Origin: JAAZZIT01 sp964480525
GTDB taxonomy: Bacteria > Bacillota > Clostridia > Oscillospirales > Ruminococcaceae
Length of the DNA stretch: 64,000 nucleotides
Assembly: GCA_964480525.1 (NCBI GenBank)
Contig: CAYZOV010000005.1
Location: 40,640-104,639, forward strand
Direction: 5' to 3'
This document shows, piece by piece, positions 17,718 to 25,210 of this stretch. The position numbers and the translations under genes are program-made. Position 1 is the stretch's first letter. Each line of letters begins with the position of its first letter. The notes under the pieces were generated by a model that was given only the letters and a program-made list of their open reading frames with translations, was not told where the DNA came from and did no database searches.

Positions 17718-18368
17718 TTATTTAAACATTTCTTTTGTTTTCTTTGAAATCTTAAACATAAACACCAGAGCCACAATTGTCATAATTACACTTAACCAGC
17801 CGATAAACGTTATTCCACCCGAATAAGAATATTCTCTTCCATAAGAATCTTTGTTTTGTTTAATCGTATCATAGGTTCCAAAAATCACAAATGCATATAC
17901 CAAAAGATTGTAAATCATAAGAATTTTACCGAGAATCAAACGCTTACGGTTGTTAATTTGTTTTTTAATCACGGGCATTATGCAAAAAACAATTGACAGC
18001 AAAAACAATATTATGAAAATTACCGAACCAATAGAACTTGAAAAGAGTTCGTCTGACGCATTGTTCATTACTTCATAAATACTGTATTTTTCCAATCTTC
18101 TAAATATTGAAGCCCTTTGAGTTAAGTTTACAAACGTAAAAAATCTAAAAATAAATACCAACAACTGCAAACCTGCTGTAATGCAAAAAAGTTTAACAAG
18201 GTCTTTGTCTATATTTACGGGAGCATTTGCATTAACATTATTTACGACGGTAGGGTTTTGAATAATACTTTTAGCGACGGGTGTTTGCTGTTTTGCTGTT
18301 GGCGTTCCGCATTTGGCACAGAATTTTGCATTATCGGATACTTGCGAACCGCAGTTTTTACAATACAT
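17718..18368 (-). CDS. Zinc-ribbon membrane protein, unknown function
   Basis: A 216-residue protein with an N-terminal zinc ribbon (CKNCGSQVSDNAKFCAKCG), a linker of about 40 residues and four membrane helices. I do not recognise a specific family beyond zinc-ribbon membrane proteins, which are frequent in Clostridia. It has a GAGGT site and follows the lipoprotein gene by 14 bases, so it is probably co-transcribed with it from the structured leader at 19605-19825. A role in envelope homeostasis is a guess. Confidence 0.75.
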   Translation of the reverse strand: MYCKNCGSQVSDNAKFCAKCGTPTAKQQTPVAKSIIQNPTVVNNVNANAPVNIDKDLVKLFCITAGLQLLVFIFRFFTFVNLTQRASIFRRLEKYSIYEVMNNASDELFSSSIGSVIFIILFLLSIVFCIMPVIKKQINNRKRLILGKILMIYNLLVYAFVIFGTYDTIKQNKDSYGREYSYSGGITFIGWLSVIMTIVALVFMFKISKKTKEMFK

Positions 18369-18382
18369 AATTATTACCTCAC

Positions 18383-19588
18383 TTATTCATTTTCAGTTTG
18401 AACCTTAGAAACATTATACCAATCGCCGTCAATTGTAACAGTTACAAGAACACAATTTTCAAGACTTACACCGGAATCACTAAACTTAAAATCGTATGAA
18501 TCCGAAGATTCATAACCCCATTTAAGTGTTCCGTTAGGATATTTAATAATGTTCACCGTGGAAATATTTGTCCAATATGTAACCTTGTCAGAATTGCGGT
18601 CTGTATAACTAATGGAATAAATAAAAGAAAGCTTGTTGTACGGAGCATTGCAATTGTGGTATTCCGACTTTTTAATAAGTTTCAGAGTTGACAAATATGT
18701 TTCACACGGGGTAATTTTGTCAACAGAAGAAAGCCCCTTTATATTATTATCAAACAAGTAAACATACAACGAACCACTTGCTCTATTCGACAATGCTTGC
18801 GCAATTTCCGTATTTATTGTATCGGTTAGTTCTTGATACATCATGGTCAGGTCTACGCCGTCTAGGCTTTCGATATATTCAGGTTGATTTTCCACAGGAT
18901 ATTTTGCCTGTTGGTCAAGAATAATCATATTCATATTTTCCGCTTCTTCCGAAAGCGTCGCAGTTACAACAAAATATTCACCGTTTGAATAATCTTCTTT
19001 GTCAAGCGTGTATGTTACATACAACTGTGCTTCTTCGCTGCAAGCGGCGTTATTCAAAGTTATTTTGCAATAAGGCGAAATTCCTGATATTTCATAATTT
19101 AATCCCTTAAATGGGTCAATTACAGTTTTGTCGCTGTAATTATTGTGTACGGTATCATTTACGGAAGAATCTTCCGTGTGTGTAGGGGTATCGTTTGTTG
19201 TAGGCGCTGTTGTATCGGACATTGAAGAATTATCGGTTTCGGATTTTTCAGACGACGGCGGAGAATCCTTATAATAATTACCTACATAACCCATATAATC
19301 AAGCGTAACAAATTCGCCGTATTCGTCCTCGTCAACGTAGGTTTCGCATGATTCACCGTAAAAATCCAAAAACTCTATGGTTTCACCGTCATCAAGGATT
19401 TTCCAAGTACCCGTACCGTACATTCCCTCAATTTTCCAAGTTCCGTCAGACCGTATGTCCAAACATTTTTCTTCGTCTTTGTACCACTTACCCACCAAAT
19501 CATCTTCAACGTCCGAACAAGCACTAAGCGAAACGATAAGAATAATCGGTAAAAGTAGCATACAAAACAGTTTTGTGAGCTTTTTCAT
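18383..19588 (-). CDS. Lipoprotein of unknown function
   Basis: A 401-residue lipoprotein. A basic n-region and hydrophobic stretch end in the lipobox LSAC, so Cys24 would be lipidated. Residues about 28-80 form a small domain with DDLVGKWYKDEEKCLDI and GTWKILDDGETI, like lipocalin-type repeats found in many clostridial lipoproteins. A Ser/Thr-rich linker (about 110-150) leads to a larger domain I do not recognise. The AGGAGGG site sits right after the T-run of the hairpin at 19612-19639, so expression probably depends on read-through of that terminator. It is followed closely by the zinc-ribbon gene. Confidence 0.8.
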   Translation of the reverse strand: MKKLTKLFCMLLLPIILIVSLSACSDVEDDLVGKWYKDEEKCLDIRSDGTWKIEGMYGTGTWKILDDGETIEFLDFYGESCETYVDEDEYGEFVTLDYMGYVGNYYKDSPPSSEKSETDNSSMSDTTAPTTNDTPTHTEDSSVNDTVHNNYSDKTVIDPFKGLNYEISGISPYCKITLNNAACSEEAQLYVTYTLDKEDYSNGEYFVVTATLSEEAENMNMIILDQQAKYPVENQPEYIESLDGVDLTMMYQELTDTINTEIAQALSNRASGSLYVYLFDNNIKGLSSVDKITPCETYLSTLKLIKKSEYHNCNAPYNKLSFIYSISYTDRNSDKVTYWTNISTVNIIKYPNGTLKWGYESSDSYDFKFSDSGVSLENCVLVTVTIDGDWYNVSKVQTENE

Positions 19589-19604
19589 GATTTTTCCCTC
19601 CTAA

Positions 19605-19825
19605 ATAAAAAAGTGTGAGCAACCGAAGTCACTCACACTGAAAATTGCAAACTCCGATTGCTGCTACACAAAACCTGAAATACATAGGACAAAGTATCCA
19701 CACATACTATCGGTTGGAATTTGCATTTTTACCAAATTCAAAAAATAGTATGTGCAAAAAAGGATACAGTAATTCCATAAAAAAATACCATGCCCCTAAC
19801 TGCGTATTCGGTTTTGTGTAGCAAT
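19605..19825 (-). ncRNA. Structured RNA of about 220 nt ending in a terminator (6S-like shape or attenuated leader)
   Basis: The intergenic region 19589-19938 holds a promoter, this RNA and a terminator. The first nucleotides (19810-19825) pair with 19657-19675 in a closing stem of about 15 base pairs, continued by GAATAC against GTATTTC. A large asymmetric bubble follows. The inner stem pairs GTATCC (19694-19699) with GGATAC (19762-19767), CACATACTAT (19701-19710) with its complement (19745-19754), and GAATTTG (19717-19723) with CAAATTC (19733-19739). A terminator hairpin (19612-19639) ends it. The one-hairpin-with-central-bubble shape resembles 6S RNA, but I cannot match a family. A leader that controls the downstream lipoprotein by attenuation is the main alternative. 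Confidence 0.6.
19612..19639 (-). terminator. UUCG-loop terminator between structured RNA and lipoprotein gene
   Basis: On the minus strand a 12-bp stem AGTGTGAGTGAC/GTTGCTCACACT (two G-U pairs) closes on a UUCG tetraloop and is followed by six T (19607-19612). The lipoprotein ribosome binding site (19596-19602) begins only a few bases later. Confidence 0.92.
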
Positions 19826-19828
19826 TTT

Positions 19829-19857
19829 AGTGTAGCACATTTATACAAATTTGTCAA
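19829..19857 (-). promoter_or_regulatory. Extended sigma-A promoter for the structured RNA
   Basis: TTGACA (19852-19857), a 17-base spacer and TACACT (19829-19834) preceded by TGc, an extended -10. Transcription would begin near 19822, exactly at the outer edge of the RNA's closing stem. Confidence 0.8.
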
Positions 19858-19888
19858 TAGCTTATGCGTAAAAAATGTAAAAAACATA

Positions 19889-19926
19889 AAAAACTTGCAA
19901 AGTTTTTTATCCCTTGCAAGTTTTTT
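19889..19926 (-). terminator. Intrinsic terminator of the cad-type operon
   Basis: AAACTTGCAA pairs with TTGCAAGTTT, with T-rich sequence following on the minus strand. It lies 13-50 bases after the ATPase stop codon. Confidence 0.8.
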
Positions 19927-19938
19927 AAAATATTAAGT

Positions 19939-22020
19939 TTATGAATTGCTAAGACCCTTACAGTTCATTGCACGAAGTGAGTTTAAAATTGCGATAACCG
20001 AAACCCCCACGTCTGCAAAAACCGCAAGCCACATTCCCGCAAGTCCCAATGCACCCAGAAGCAAAATAAGAATTTTAACCCCAAGTGCGAAAACGATATT
20101 CTGTTTTGCGATTATCATTGTCCTTTTTGAAATTTTAATTCCGTCGGAAATTTTTCTCAAATCGTCATTCATAATAACTACGTCAGCCGATTCGATAGCT
20201 ATGTCCGAACCGATAGAACCCATAGAAAATCCCACGTCTGCCCTTGCGATAACAGGTGCGTCGTTTATTCCGTCGCCTGCAAAAGCTACCACACCGTTGT
20301 TTTCGCCGATAAGTTTTTCAATTTCGCATACCTTTTGTTCAGGCAAAAGTTTACCCACAACTTTTGTAATTCCAGCCTTTTTAGCGATATTTTCGGCAAT
20401 ATTCTGTTTATCGCCTGTGAGCATAACCGTTTGCGTTACCCCACACTCATAAAGGTTTTTCATCGCTTCGATTGACGTTTCCTTTATATTGTCGCCCAAA
20501 TAAATAACACCTATAAGTTTTTCTTCCACAACTACACATATAGCTGTATAATTATCGTCGTCCAAAACTTCAATTCCCAAAGATTTTACATAATCGGAAT
20601 TTGCACAAATGATTTTTTTGCCGTTTATTTCGCCCGAAATACCACAGCCCGAAATTTCTTTTATATTTTCGCAAGGTAAAAATTCTCCGTCATATTCCTT
20701 TAGAATTGACTTAGCCACAGGGTGATTTGAGCCTTTTTCTATTGAAGCGCAAGCTCTCAAAAGCTCGTTTTCAGTACAGTTTATAGCGTTAATCTTTTGG
20801 ATTTTAAACTCACCTTTTGTAATAGTACCCGTTTTATCGAAAGCTACGGTTTTGCAATTTGCCATTTGTTCAATAAATTTTGCACCCTTAATTAAAATTC
20901 CGTTTTTGGACGCACAGCCGATTCCCGCAAAAAACGAAAGCGGAACAGAAATTACAAGTGCGCACGGACAGGAAATAACAAGAAAAACCAACGCTCTGTA
21001 TATCCATTTGCTAAAGCCTGTAAATCCCGAAACAATCGGCGGTACAAGTGCAAGCAGAACAGCCAAAATTACGACAATTGGCGTATAAACTCTTGCAAAA
21101 CGTGTAATAAACTTTTCAGTTTTGGCTTTTTGCGACGTAGAATTTTCCACCATTTCCAAAAGCTTTGCAACTGCGGAATTTTCAAAAGTCTTTGTTACTT
21201 TAATTTCACAAACGTTAGAAAGATTTATGCTACCGCTCAAAATCTCATCGTTTTGTTTTAAGTCAACAGGCAAACTCTCACCTGTCAACGCCGACATATC
21301 AAGTGTTGTAGATTTGCTCAAAAGAACCCCGTCAAGTGCAATTCGCTCCCCTGCCTTAACAGAAATTACGTCACCGATTTTTACGTTTTCGGGTTTTGTT
21401 TCTATAATACCTTTTTCAGTAACAACGCTTACTATTTCGGGTTTTAATTCCATAAGGTTTTTAATAGATTTTTTGGAACTGTCAACAGCGATTTTCTGAA
21501 AAAGTTCGCCAACCTGATAGAAAACCATTACGGCAACGCCCTCGTTCATTTCGCCGATAATCATTGCTCCGATTGAAGCAACCGCCATAAGAAAATTTTC
21601 GTCAAACGGTCTGCCTTTTAAGATATTTCGCACGGCTTCGATTATAACTTCGTACCCCGAAACAACAAACGCAATTATCAGCAAAACCGACGATATTTTT
21701 TCAATCGTAAAAAACGACACAGCGAAAAACAAACCTGCAATAGCAATTTTAATTATGTCAAATTTATAATCCGATTTTTCGGAAGAATTTTCACCGTTTG
21801 TAAATTCTGTGACTTCTACGTCAGGTTCAAGAGATTTAACGATTTTTGTTATTTTATCAAAAATCTCCTCGCTTTCAATGTTGTGTTCAACATAAAGCTT
21901 TTTTTCAATAAAGTTTAAATCTGACGAAGAAACTCCGTCGATTTTGCTAACTTTTAATGCGATTTTTTCGGCACAATGCGGACAATCAAGTCCGTTTAAT
22001 ATATAAATATTTTTGCTCAT
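19939..22020 (-). CDS. cadA: Heavy-metal P1B-type ATPase (Cd/Zn/Pb exporter, CadA/ZntA type)
   Basis: A 693-residue efflux pump. An N-terminal heavy-metal-associated domain carries LDCPHC, then come membrane helices, the actuator loop with TGES, and the transmembrane CPC site in SCPCALVIS that defines heavy-metal pumps. DKTGTITKGEF is the phosphorylated Asp motif, and the hinge GDGINDAP completes the catalytic core. Its pairing with a CadC/SmtB-type repressor carrying metal-site residues points to Zn/Cd/Pb. The start is the ATG at 22020 with AAAGGA upstream; the longer frame reads into the repressor gene. It lies 13 bases after the repressor stop. Confidence 0.92.
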   Translation of the reverse strand: MSKNIYILNGLDCPHCAEKIALKVSKIDGVSSSDLNFIEKKLYVEHNIESEEIFDKITKIVKSLEPDVEVTEFTNGENSSEKSDYKFDIIKIAIAGLFFAVSFFTIEKISSVLLIIAFVVSGYEVIIEAVRNILKGRPFDENFLMAVASIGAMIIGEMNEGVAVMVFYQVGELFQKIAVDSSKKSIKNLMELKPEIVSVVTEKGIIETKPENVKIGDVISVKAGERIALDGVLLSKSTTLDMSALTGESLPVDLKQNDEILSGSINLSNVCEIKVTKTFENSAVAKLLEMVENSTSQKAKTEKFITRFARVYTPIVVILAVLLALVPPIVSGFTGFSKWIYRALVFLVISCPCALVISVPLSFFAGIGCASKNGILIKGAKFIEQMANCKTVAFDKTGTITKGEFKIQKINAINCTENELLRACASIEKGSNHPVAKSILKEYDGEFLPCENIKEISGCGISGEINGKKIICANSDYVKSLGIEVLDDDNYTAICVVVEEKLIGVIYLGDNIKETSIEAMKNLYECGVTQTVMLTGDKQNIAENIAKKAGITKVVGKLLPEQKVCEIEKLIGENNGVVAFAGDGINDAPVIARADVGFSMGSIGSDIAIESADVVIMNDDLRKISDGIKISKRTMIIAKQNIVFALGVKILILLLGALGLAGMWLAVFADVGVSVIAILNSLRAMNCKGLSNS

Positions 22021-22033
22021 AAGAATCAATCCT

Positions 22034-22396
22034 TTACTCAGAAATATGCTCGATACCCATACTAAGTATAGTTTCAACGTGGCTATCGGCTATGGAATAA
22101 TACACCGTTTTTCCGTCACGACGATACTTTACAAGTCTGGCTTGCTTCAAAACTCTTAACTGGTGGGAAATTGCGGATTGGGACATATTTAAAAATTCGG
22201 CAATATGACACACGCACATTTCCCCCTTTTGAAGCGCAAAAAGGATATTCACCCTTGTATTATCCCCCAAAACCTTGAAAAGTTCGGACAATTCGTAAAC
22301 CTGTTCGTCACAGGGCATTGCGTCCTCCAATTCCAACAATATTTCTTCTTTTGTTCCACCGCAACTGCAATGGTCTTGCGATTTATCACAATTCAT
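22034..22396 (-). CDS. ArsR/SmtB-family metal-sensing repressor (CadC-like)
   Basis: A 120-residue winged-helix repressor of the metal ATPase. The recognition helix region reads MSQSAISHQLRVLKQARL. It has elements of both classical sites of the family: the alpha-3N type (N-terminal C..HCSC cysteines plus EMCVCH in the helix) and the alpha-5 type, where DSH, then ten residues, then H and E match DxH-x10-HxxE exactly. It is first in its operon and lies directly behind the operator at 22426-22451. By family knowledge it should release DNA on binding Cd, Pb or Zn. Confidence 0.92.
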   Translation of the reverse strand: MNCDKSQDHCSCGGTKEEILLELEDAMPCDEQVYELSELFKVLGDNTRVNILFALQKGEMCVCHIAEFLNMSQSAISHQLRVLKQARLVKYRRDGKTVYYSIADSHVETILSMGIEHISE

Positions 22397-22425
22397 AATT
22401 TTTCCTCCCGTATTCGATTAAAACA

Positions 22426-22451
22426 AACATATGAGTATTTGTTCATATGTT
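22426..22451. promoter_or_regulatory. ArsR/SmtB-type operator
   Basis: AACATATGA and TCATATGTT form a perfect 9-bp inverted repeat with an eight-base spacer, as in CadC/SmtB operators. It starts at the -10 edge of the operon promoter, so repressor binding would block initiation. Confidence 0.88.
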
Positions 22452-22480
22452 ATTATATACCTTTATATTTCATTTGTCAA
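22452..22480 (-). promoter_or_regulatory. Consensus sigma-A promoter of the cad-type operon
   Basis: TTGACA (22475-22480), exactly 17 bases, and TATAAT (22452-22457) on the minus strand: a full consensus match. Such a strong promoter fits a repressor-controlled gene. Confidence 0.92.
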
Positions 22481-22489
22481 GCAAAAAAT

Positions 22490-22519
22490 AAAATCGGTGA
22501 AAAATTTATCACCGATTTT
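22490..22519 (-). terminator. Intrinsic terminator of the dehydrogenase gene
   Basis: AAAATCGGTGA pairs perfectly with TCACCGATTTT, and a T-rich tail follows on the minus strand. Confidence 0.88.
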
Positions 22520-22535
22520 AAAAAATCAATACATA

Positions 22536-23570
22536 TTAAAAGCATTTGCCTGTACGTTTTTTCATACATTCTTTTCTGCGTTCACAATGATAACATACTT
22601 CGTTATCAAGAATGTTATCATTAAAGAACTTTTCAATATTTTCAAACGTGGTTTCGGCAATATTTGAAAGTGCTTCGTTAGTCAAAAACGCCTGATGAGA
22701 TGTAATAATAACATTCGGCATAGTAATAAGACGTGCAAGGGTATCATCGTTGACGATATGACCTGAAAAGTCCTCAAAGAAAATGTCCGATTCTTCTTCG
22801 TAAACGTCAAGACACGCCGCTCCGACCTTTCGGGACTTGATTCCGTCAAGAAGTGCGTCGGTATCAATCAACGCTCCCCTTGACGTGTTGATAATCACAA
22901 CGCCTTTTTTCATTCTGTCTACTGCCCTGCTGTCGATTATATGATTAGTTTCGGCTGTCAACGGACAATGCAGAGAAATTATATCACTTTTTTCAAAAAT
23001 TTCATCTACCGTAACATAATTTATACCGCTGTCTTTTGCGGGATATGGGTCATAAGCTATGACATTCATTCCAAAGCCATTGCAGATATTTATAAAAATT
23101 CTTCCGATTTTTCCCGTACCGACAACGCCAACGGTTTTACCGTGCAAATCAAAACCCGTTAGACCTGCAAGCGAAAAATTAAAATCTTTCGTTCTGTTAT
23201 ACGCCTTATGAATACGTCTTATAGAAGTCAGAAGAAGCGCCATAGCGTGTTCGGCAACAGCATACGGAGAATATGCAGGCACACGAACAACATGAATTTT
23301 GCCGAAAGCTTCTTTTACGTCAACGTTATTAAAACCTGCACAGCGAAGTGCAATAAGTTTGACGCCGTTTTCGTAAAGCCTGTCCACAACTTCTTTATTA
23401 ACATCATCATTAACAAAAACTATTACAACATCATAGCCTTTTGTCAAATCAACTGTATCTTCATTAAGTTTTGCGTCAATGAATTTAAGCTTTATATCCT
23501 TATCCCCCAAAGCATTTGTAAAGCTTTCTCTATCGTAGGGTTTGGAATCAAACATTATTGCTTTAATCAT
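22536..23570 (-). CDS. ldhA: D-2-hydroxyacid dehydrogenase, fermentative D-lactate dehydrogenase type
   Basis: A 344-residue NAD-dependent enzyme that would reduce pyruvate to D-lactate. The substrate and NAD domains are standard: GVVGTGKIGR is the dinucleotide motif near residue 150, the catalytic Arg is in NTSRGALI, the Glu in DVYEEE and the His in ITSHQAFLT. The SHQAFLTNEAL wording is typical of the LdhA branch. The C-terminus is odd: it ends in four cysteines (CYHCERRKEC...GKCF) not usual in this family. It has a strong AAGGAGA site and lies in its own transcription unit between the metal operon and the purine permease. Confidence 0.85.
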   Translation of the reverse strand: MIKAIMFDSKPYDRESFTNALGDKDIKLKFIDAKLNEDTVDLTKGYDVVIVFVNDDVNKEVVDRLYENGVKLIALRCAGFNNVDVKEAFGKIHVVRVPAYSPYAVAEHAMALLLTSIRRIHKAYNRTKDFNFSLAGLTGFDLHGKTVGVVGTGKIGRIFINICNGFGMNVIAYDPYPAKDSGINYVTVDEIFEKSDIISLHCPLTAETNHIIDSRAVDRMKKGVVIINTSRGALIDTDALLDGIKSRKVGAACLDVYEEESDIFFEDFSGHIVNDDTLARLITMPNVIITSHQAFLTNEALSNIAETTFENIEKFFNDNILDNEVCYHCERRKECMKKRTGKCF

Positions 23571-23588
23571 TCTAAATCTCCTTAAAAA

Positions 23589-24959
23589 CTAAATTATAAT
23601 ATATTTTAGCACAAAAAGTACGGCTAATACATACATAATAGGCGAAACCGATTTTCCTTTTTTGCTAAAGAGTTTAACTACTACATAGAAAATCGAACCA
23701 AGAGCAATACCCTCGGAAATGCTGTATGTAAACGGCATTGCCATAATTGTAATAAATGCCGGTATTCCCTCTGTGATGTCTGAAAAATCAATTTTTGTAA
23801 TATTTGTTATCATCAAAAATCCTACCATTATAAGTGCAGGAGCAGTTGCAAATGACGGAATCGCCATGAAAAACGGGTACAAAATAAGCGAAACCAAAAA
23901 CAGCAAAGCTGAAGTAATAGCCGTAAGACCTGTTCTGCCACCCTCTGCAACACCGGAGGAACTTTCAACAAATGTTGTTACGGTTGATGTTCCCAAAACC
24001 GCACCTGCGGTTGTTCCCACGGCGTCAGCAAGCAACGCGCCTTTGATTTTCGGAAGTTTTCCGTCTTTATCCAACATATCCGCCTTTGAAGCAACACCCA
24101 TAACCGTACCAAGCGTATCAAAGAAGTCAACAAACAAAAATGCGATAATTACTACAAAAAAGTCAAGGCTTAAAATGTTTGAAAATTCAAGTTTGCAAAA
24201 TACAGGCGCAATGCTAGGAATGGAAATTCCACCCGAAAAATCAGGAATAAGGCTGGCATACGATACACCGTCAGGCTTGTAAATTCCTACAATTTCGCAA
24301 ATTACGCCCAAAAGCCAAGTTCCGATAATACCGATAAGAATATTACCCTTAACTTTTCTCACCATTAAAATAGAAGTAAGAGCGATTCCCACAACAGCAA
24401 GAATAAACGTTATACCCGCAGTAGAAAATTGTCCGTTGTCAAAAGAATTTTTAAGCGAGAAAATACTAACAAGCGTAGAATCGGAATTAACCACAATTCC
24501 GGATTTTTGAAGCCCTATAAAGGCTATGTAAAAACCAATTCCCACGGAAACGGCATTTTTAAGCGTTGTCGGGATTGCGTCAAAAACAGCTTCCCTAACC
24601 TTAGTGAGAGAGAGGACTATGAAAATAATACCCTCAATAAACACGGCTGTCAATGCAACCTGCCAAGAGTAACCCATATTTCCTACAACCGTGTAGGTAA
24701 AATAAGCGTTAAGTCCCATACCCGGTGCAAGTACAAAAGGATAGTTTGCAAAAAGTGCCATTAAAAGCGTACCCAATGCCGCACTAAGTGCTGTTGCGGT
24801 AAACACAGCGCCTTTGTCCATACCCGTTTCGCCCAGAATATTTGGGTTTACAACCAGAATATACGCCATTGTCATGAATGTGGTTAAACCTGCGATAATC
24901 TCGGTTTTAACGTCTGTTTTGTTTTCTTTCAATTTGAAAGCTTTGTTCAGAAATTCCAT
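23589..24959 (-). CDS. NCS2-family purine permease (AzgA/PbuG type)
   Basis: A 456-residue membrane transporter for purine bases, probably guanine/hypoxanthine. About twelve to fourteen hydrophobic segments are visible. The family start TEIIAGLTTFMTMAYILVVNP and the motif FVLAPGMGLNAYF near residue 75 are the AzgA/PbuG signatures. It lies 18 bases upstream of the dehydrogenase and shares its terminator. The leader has a good promoter but no guanine riboswitch motif that I could find, although that is common for this family. Confidence 0.92.
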   Translation of the reverse strand: MEFLNKAFKLKENKTDVKTEIIAGLTTFMTMAYILVVNPNILGETGMDKGAVFTATALSAALGTLLMALFANYPFVLAPGMGLNAYFTYTVVGNMGYSWQVALTAVFIEGIIFIVLSLTKVREAVFDAIPTTLKNAVSVGIGFYIAFIGLQKSGIVVNSDSTLVSIFSLKNSFDNGQFSTAGITFILAVVGIALTSILMVRKVKGNILIGIIGTWLLGVICEIVGIYKPDGVSYASLIPDFSGGISIPSIAPVFCKLEFSNILSLDFFVVIIAFLFVDFFDTLGTVMGVASKADMLDKDGKLPKIKGALLADAVGTTAGAVLGTSTVTTFVESSSGVAEGGRTGLTAITSALLFLVSLILYPFFMAIPSFATAPALIMVGFLMITNITKIDFSDITEGIPAFITIMAMPFTYSISEGIALGSIFYVVVKLFSKKGKSVSPIMYVLAVLFVLKYIII

Positions 24960-24992
24960 TTTTCTTCCCCTTTTTTAAAATTTTTATTATTT

Positions 24993-25022
24993 ACAAGATG
25001 TCATCAATTCGACCAATCTTGT
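24993..25022 (-). other. Hairpin in the permease leader
   Basis: ACAAGAT pairs with ATCTTGT around a 16-base loop, downstream of the promoter and upstream of the permease ribosome binding site. No T-run follows, so it is not an obvious terminator, and it does not match a purine or preQ1 aptamer. Confidence 0.35.
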
Positions 25023-25045
25023 AATAACCTATATAATACATAACA

Positions 25046-25074
25046 ATTATAACACACGATTTGGATAATTTCAA
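25046..25074 (-). promoter_or_regulatory. Sigma-A promoter for the purine permease
   Basis: TTGAAA (25069-25074), a 17-base spacer and TATAAT (25046-25051) on the minus strand. Confidence 0.8.
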
Positions 25075-25150
25075 TAAATTCTTTAATTGTTTATAGAAAT
25101 GTTTCAATAAAAATATCTTAAAAGCTATTTGTTTTAAATTGTTTATTAAG

Positions 25151-25178
25151 TTGACAAGTTTTTTTAATATGGTATACT
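25151..25178 (+). promoter_or_regulatory. Sigma-A promoter for the 25211 gene
   Basis: TTGACA (25151-25156), a 16-base spacer and TATACT (25173-25178), 33 bases before the start codon. Confidence 0.75.
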
Positions 25179-25210
25179 TAACTAAAAATAATTTACAAAG
25201 GGAGAATTAT

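Noticed and set aside
19589..19938. Miniature transposable element (terminal inverted repeats)
   Set aside because: The inverted repeats are explained better by the RNA fold: the promoter lies just outside and a terminator just inside, and I saw no target-site duplication or second copy in the window.
24960..25139. Guanine riboswitch upstream of the purine permease
   Set aside because: The leader lacks the conserved core of purine aptamers; only a simple hairpin and a promoter are present.
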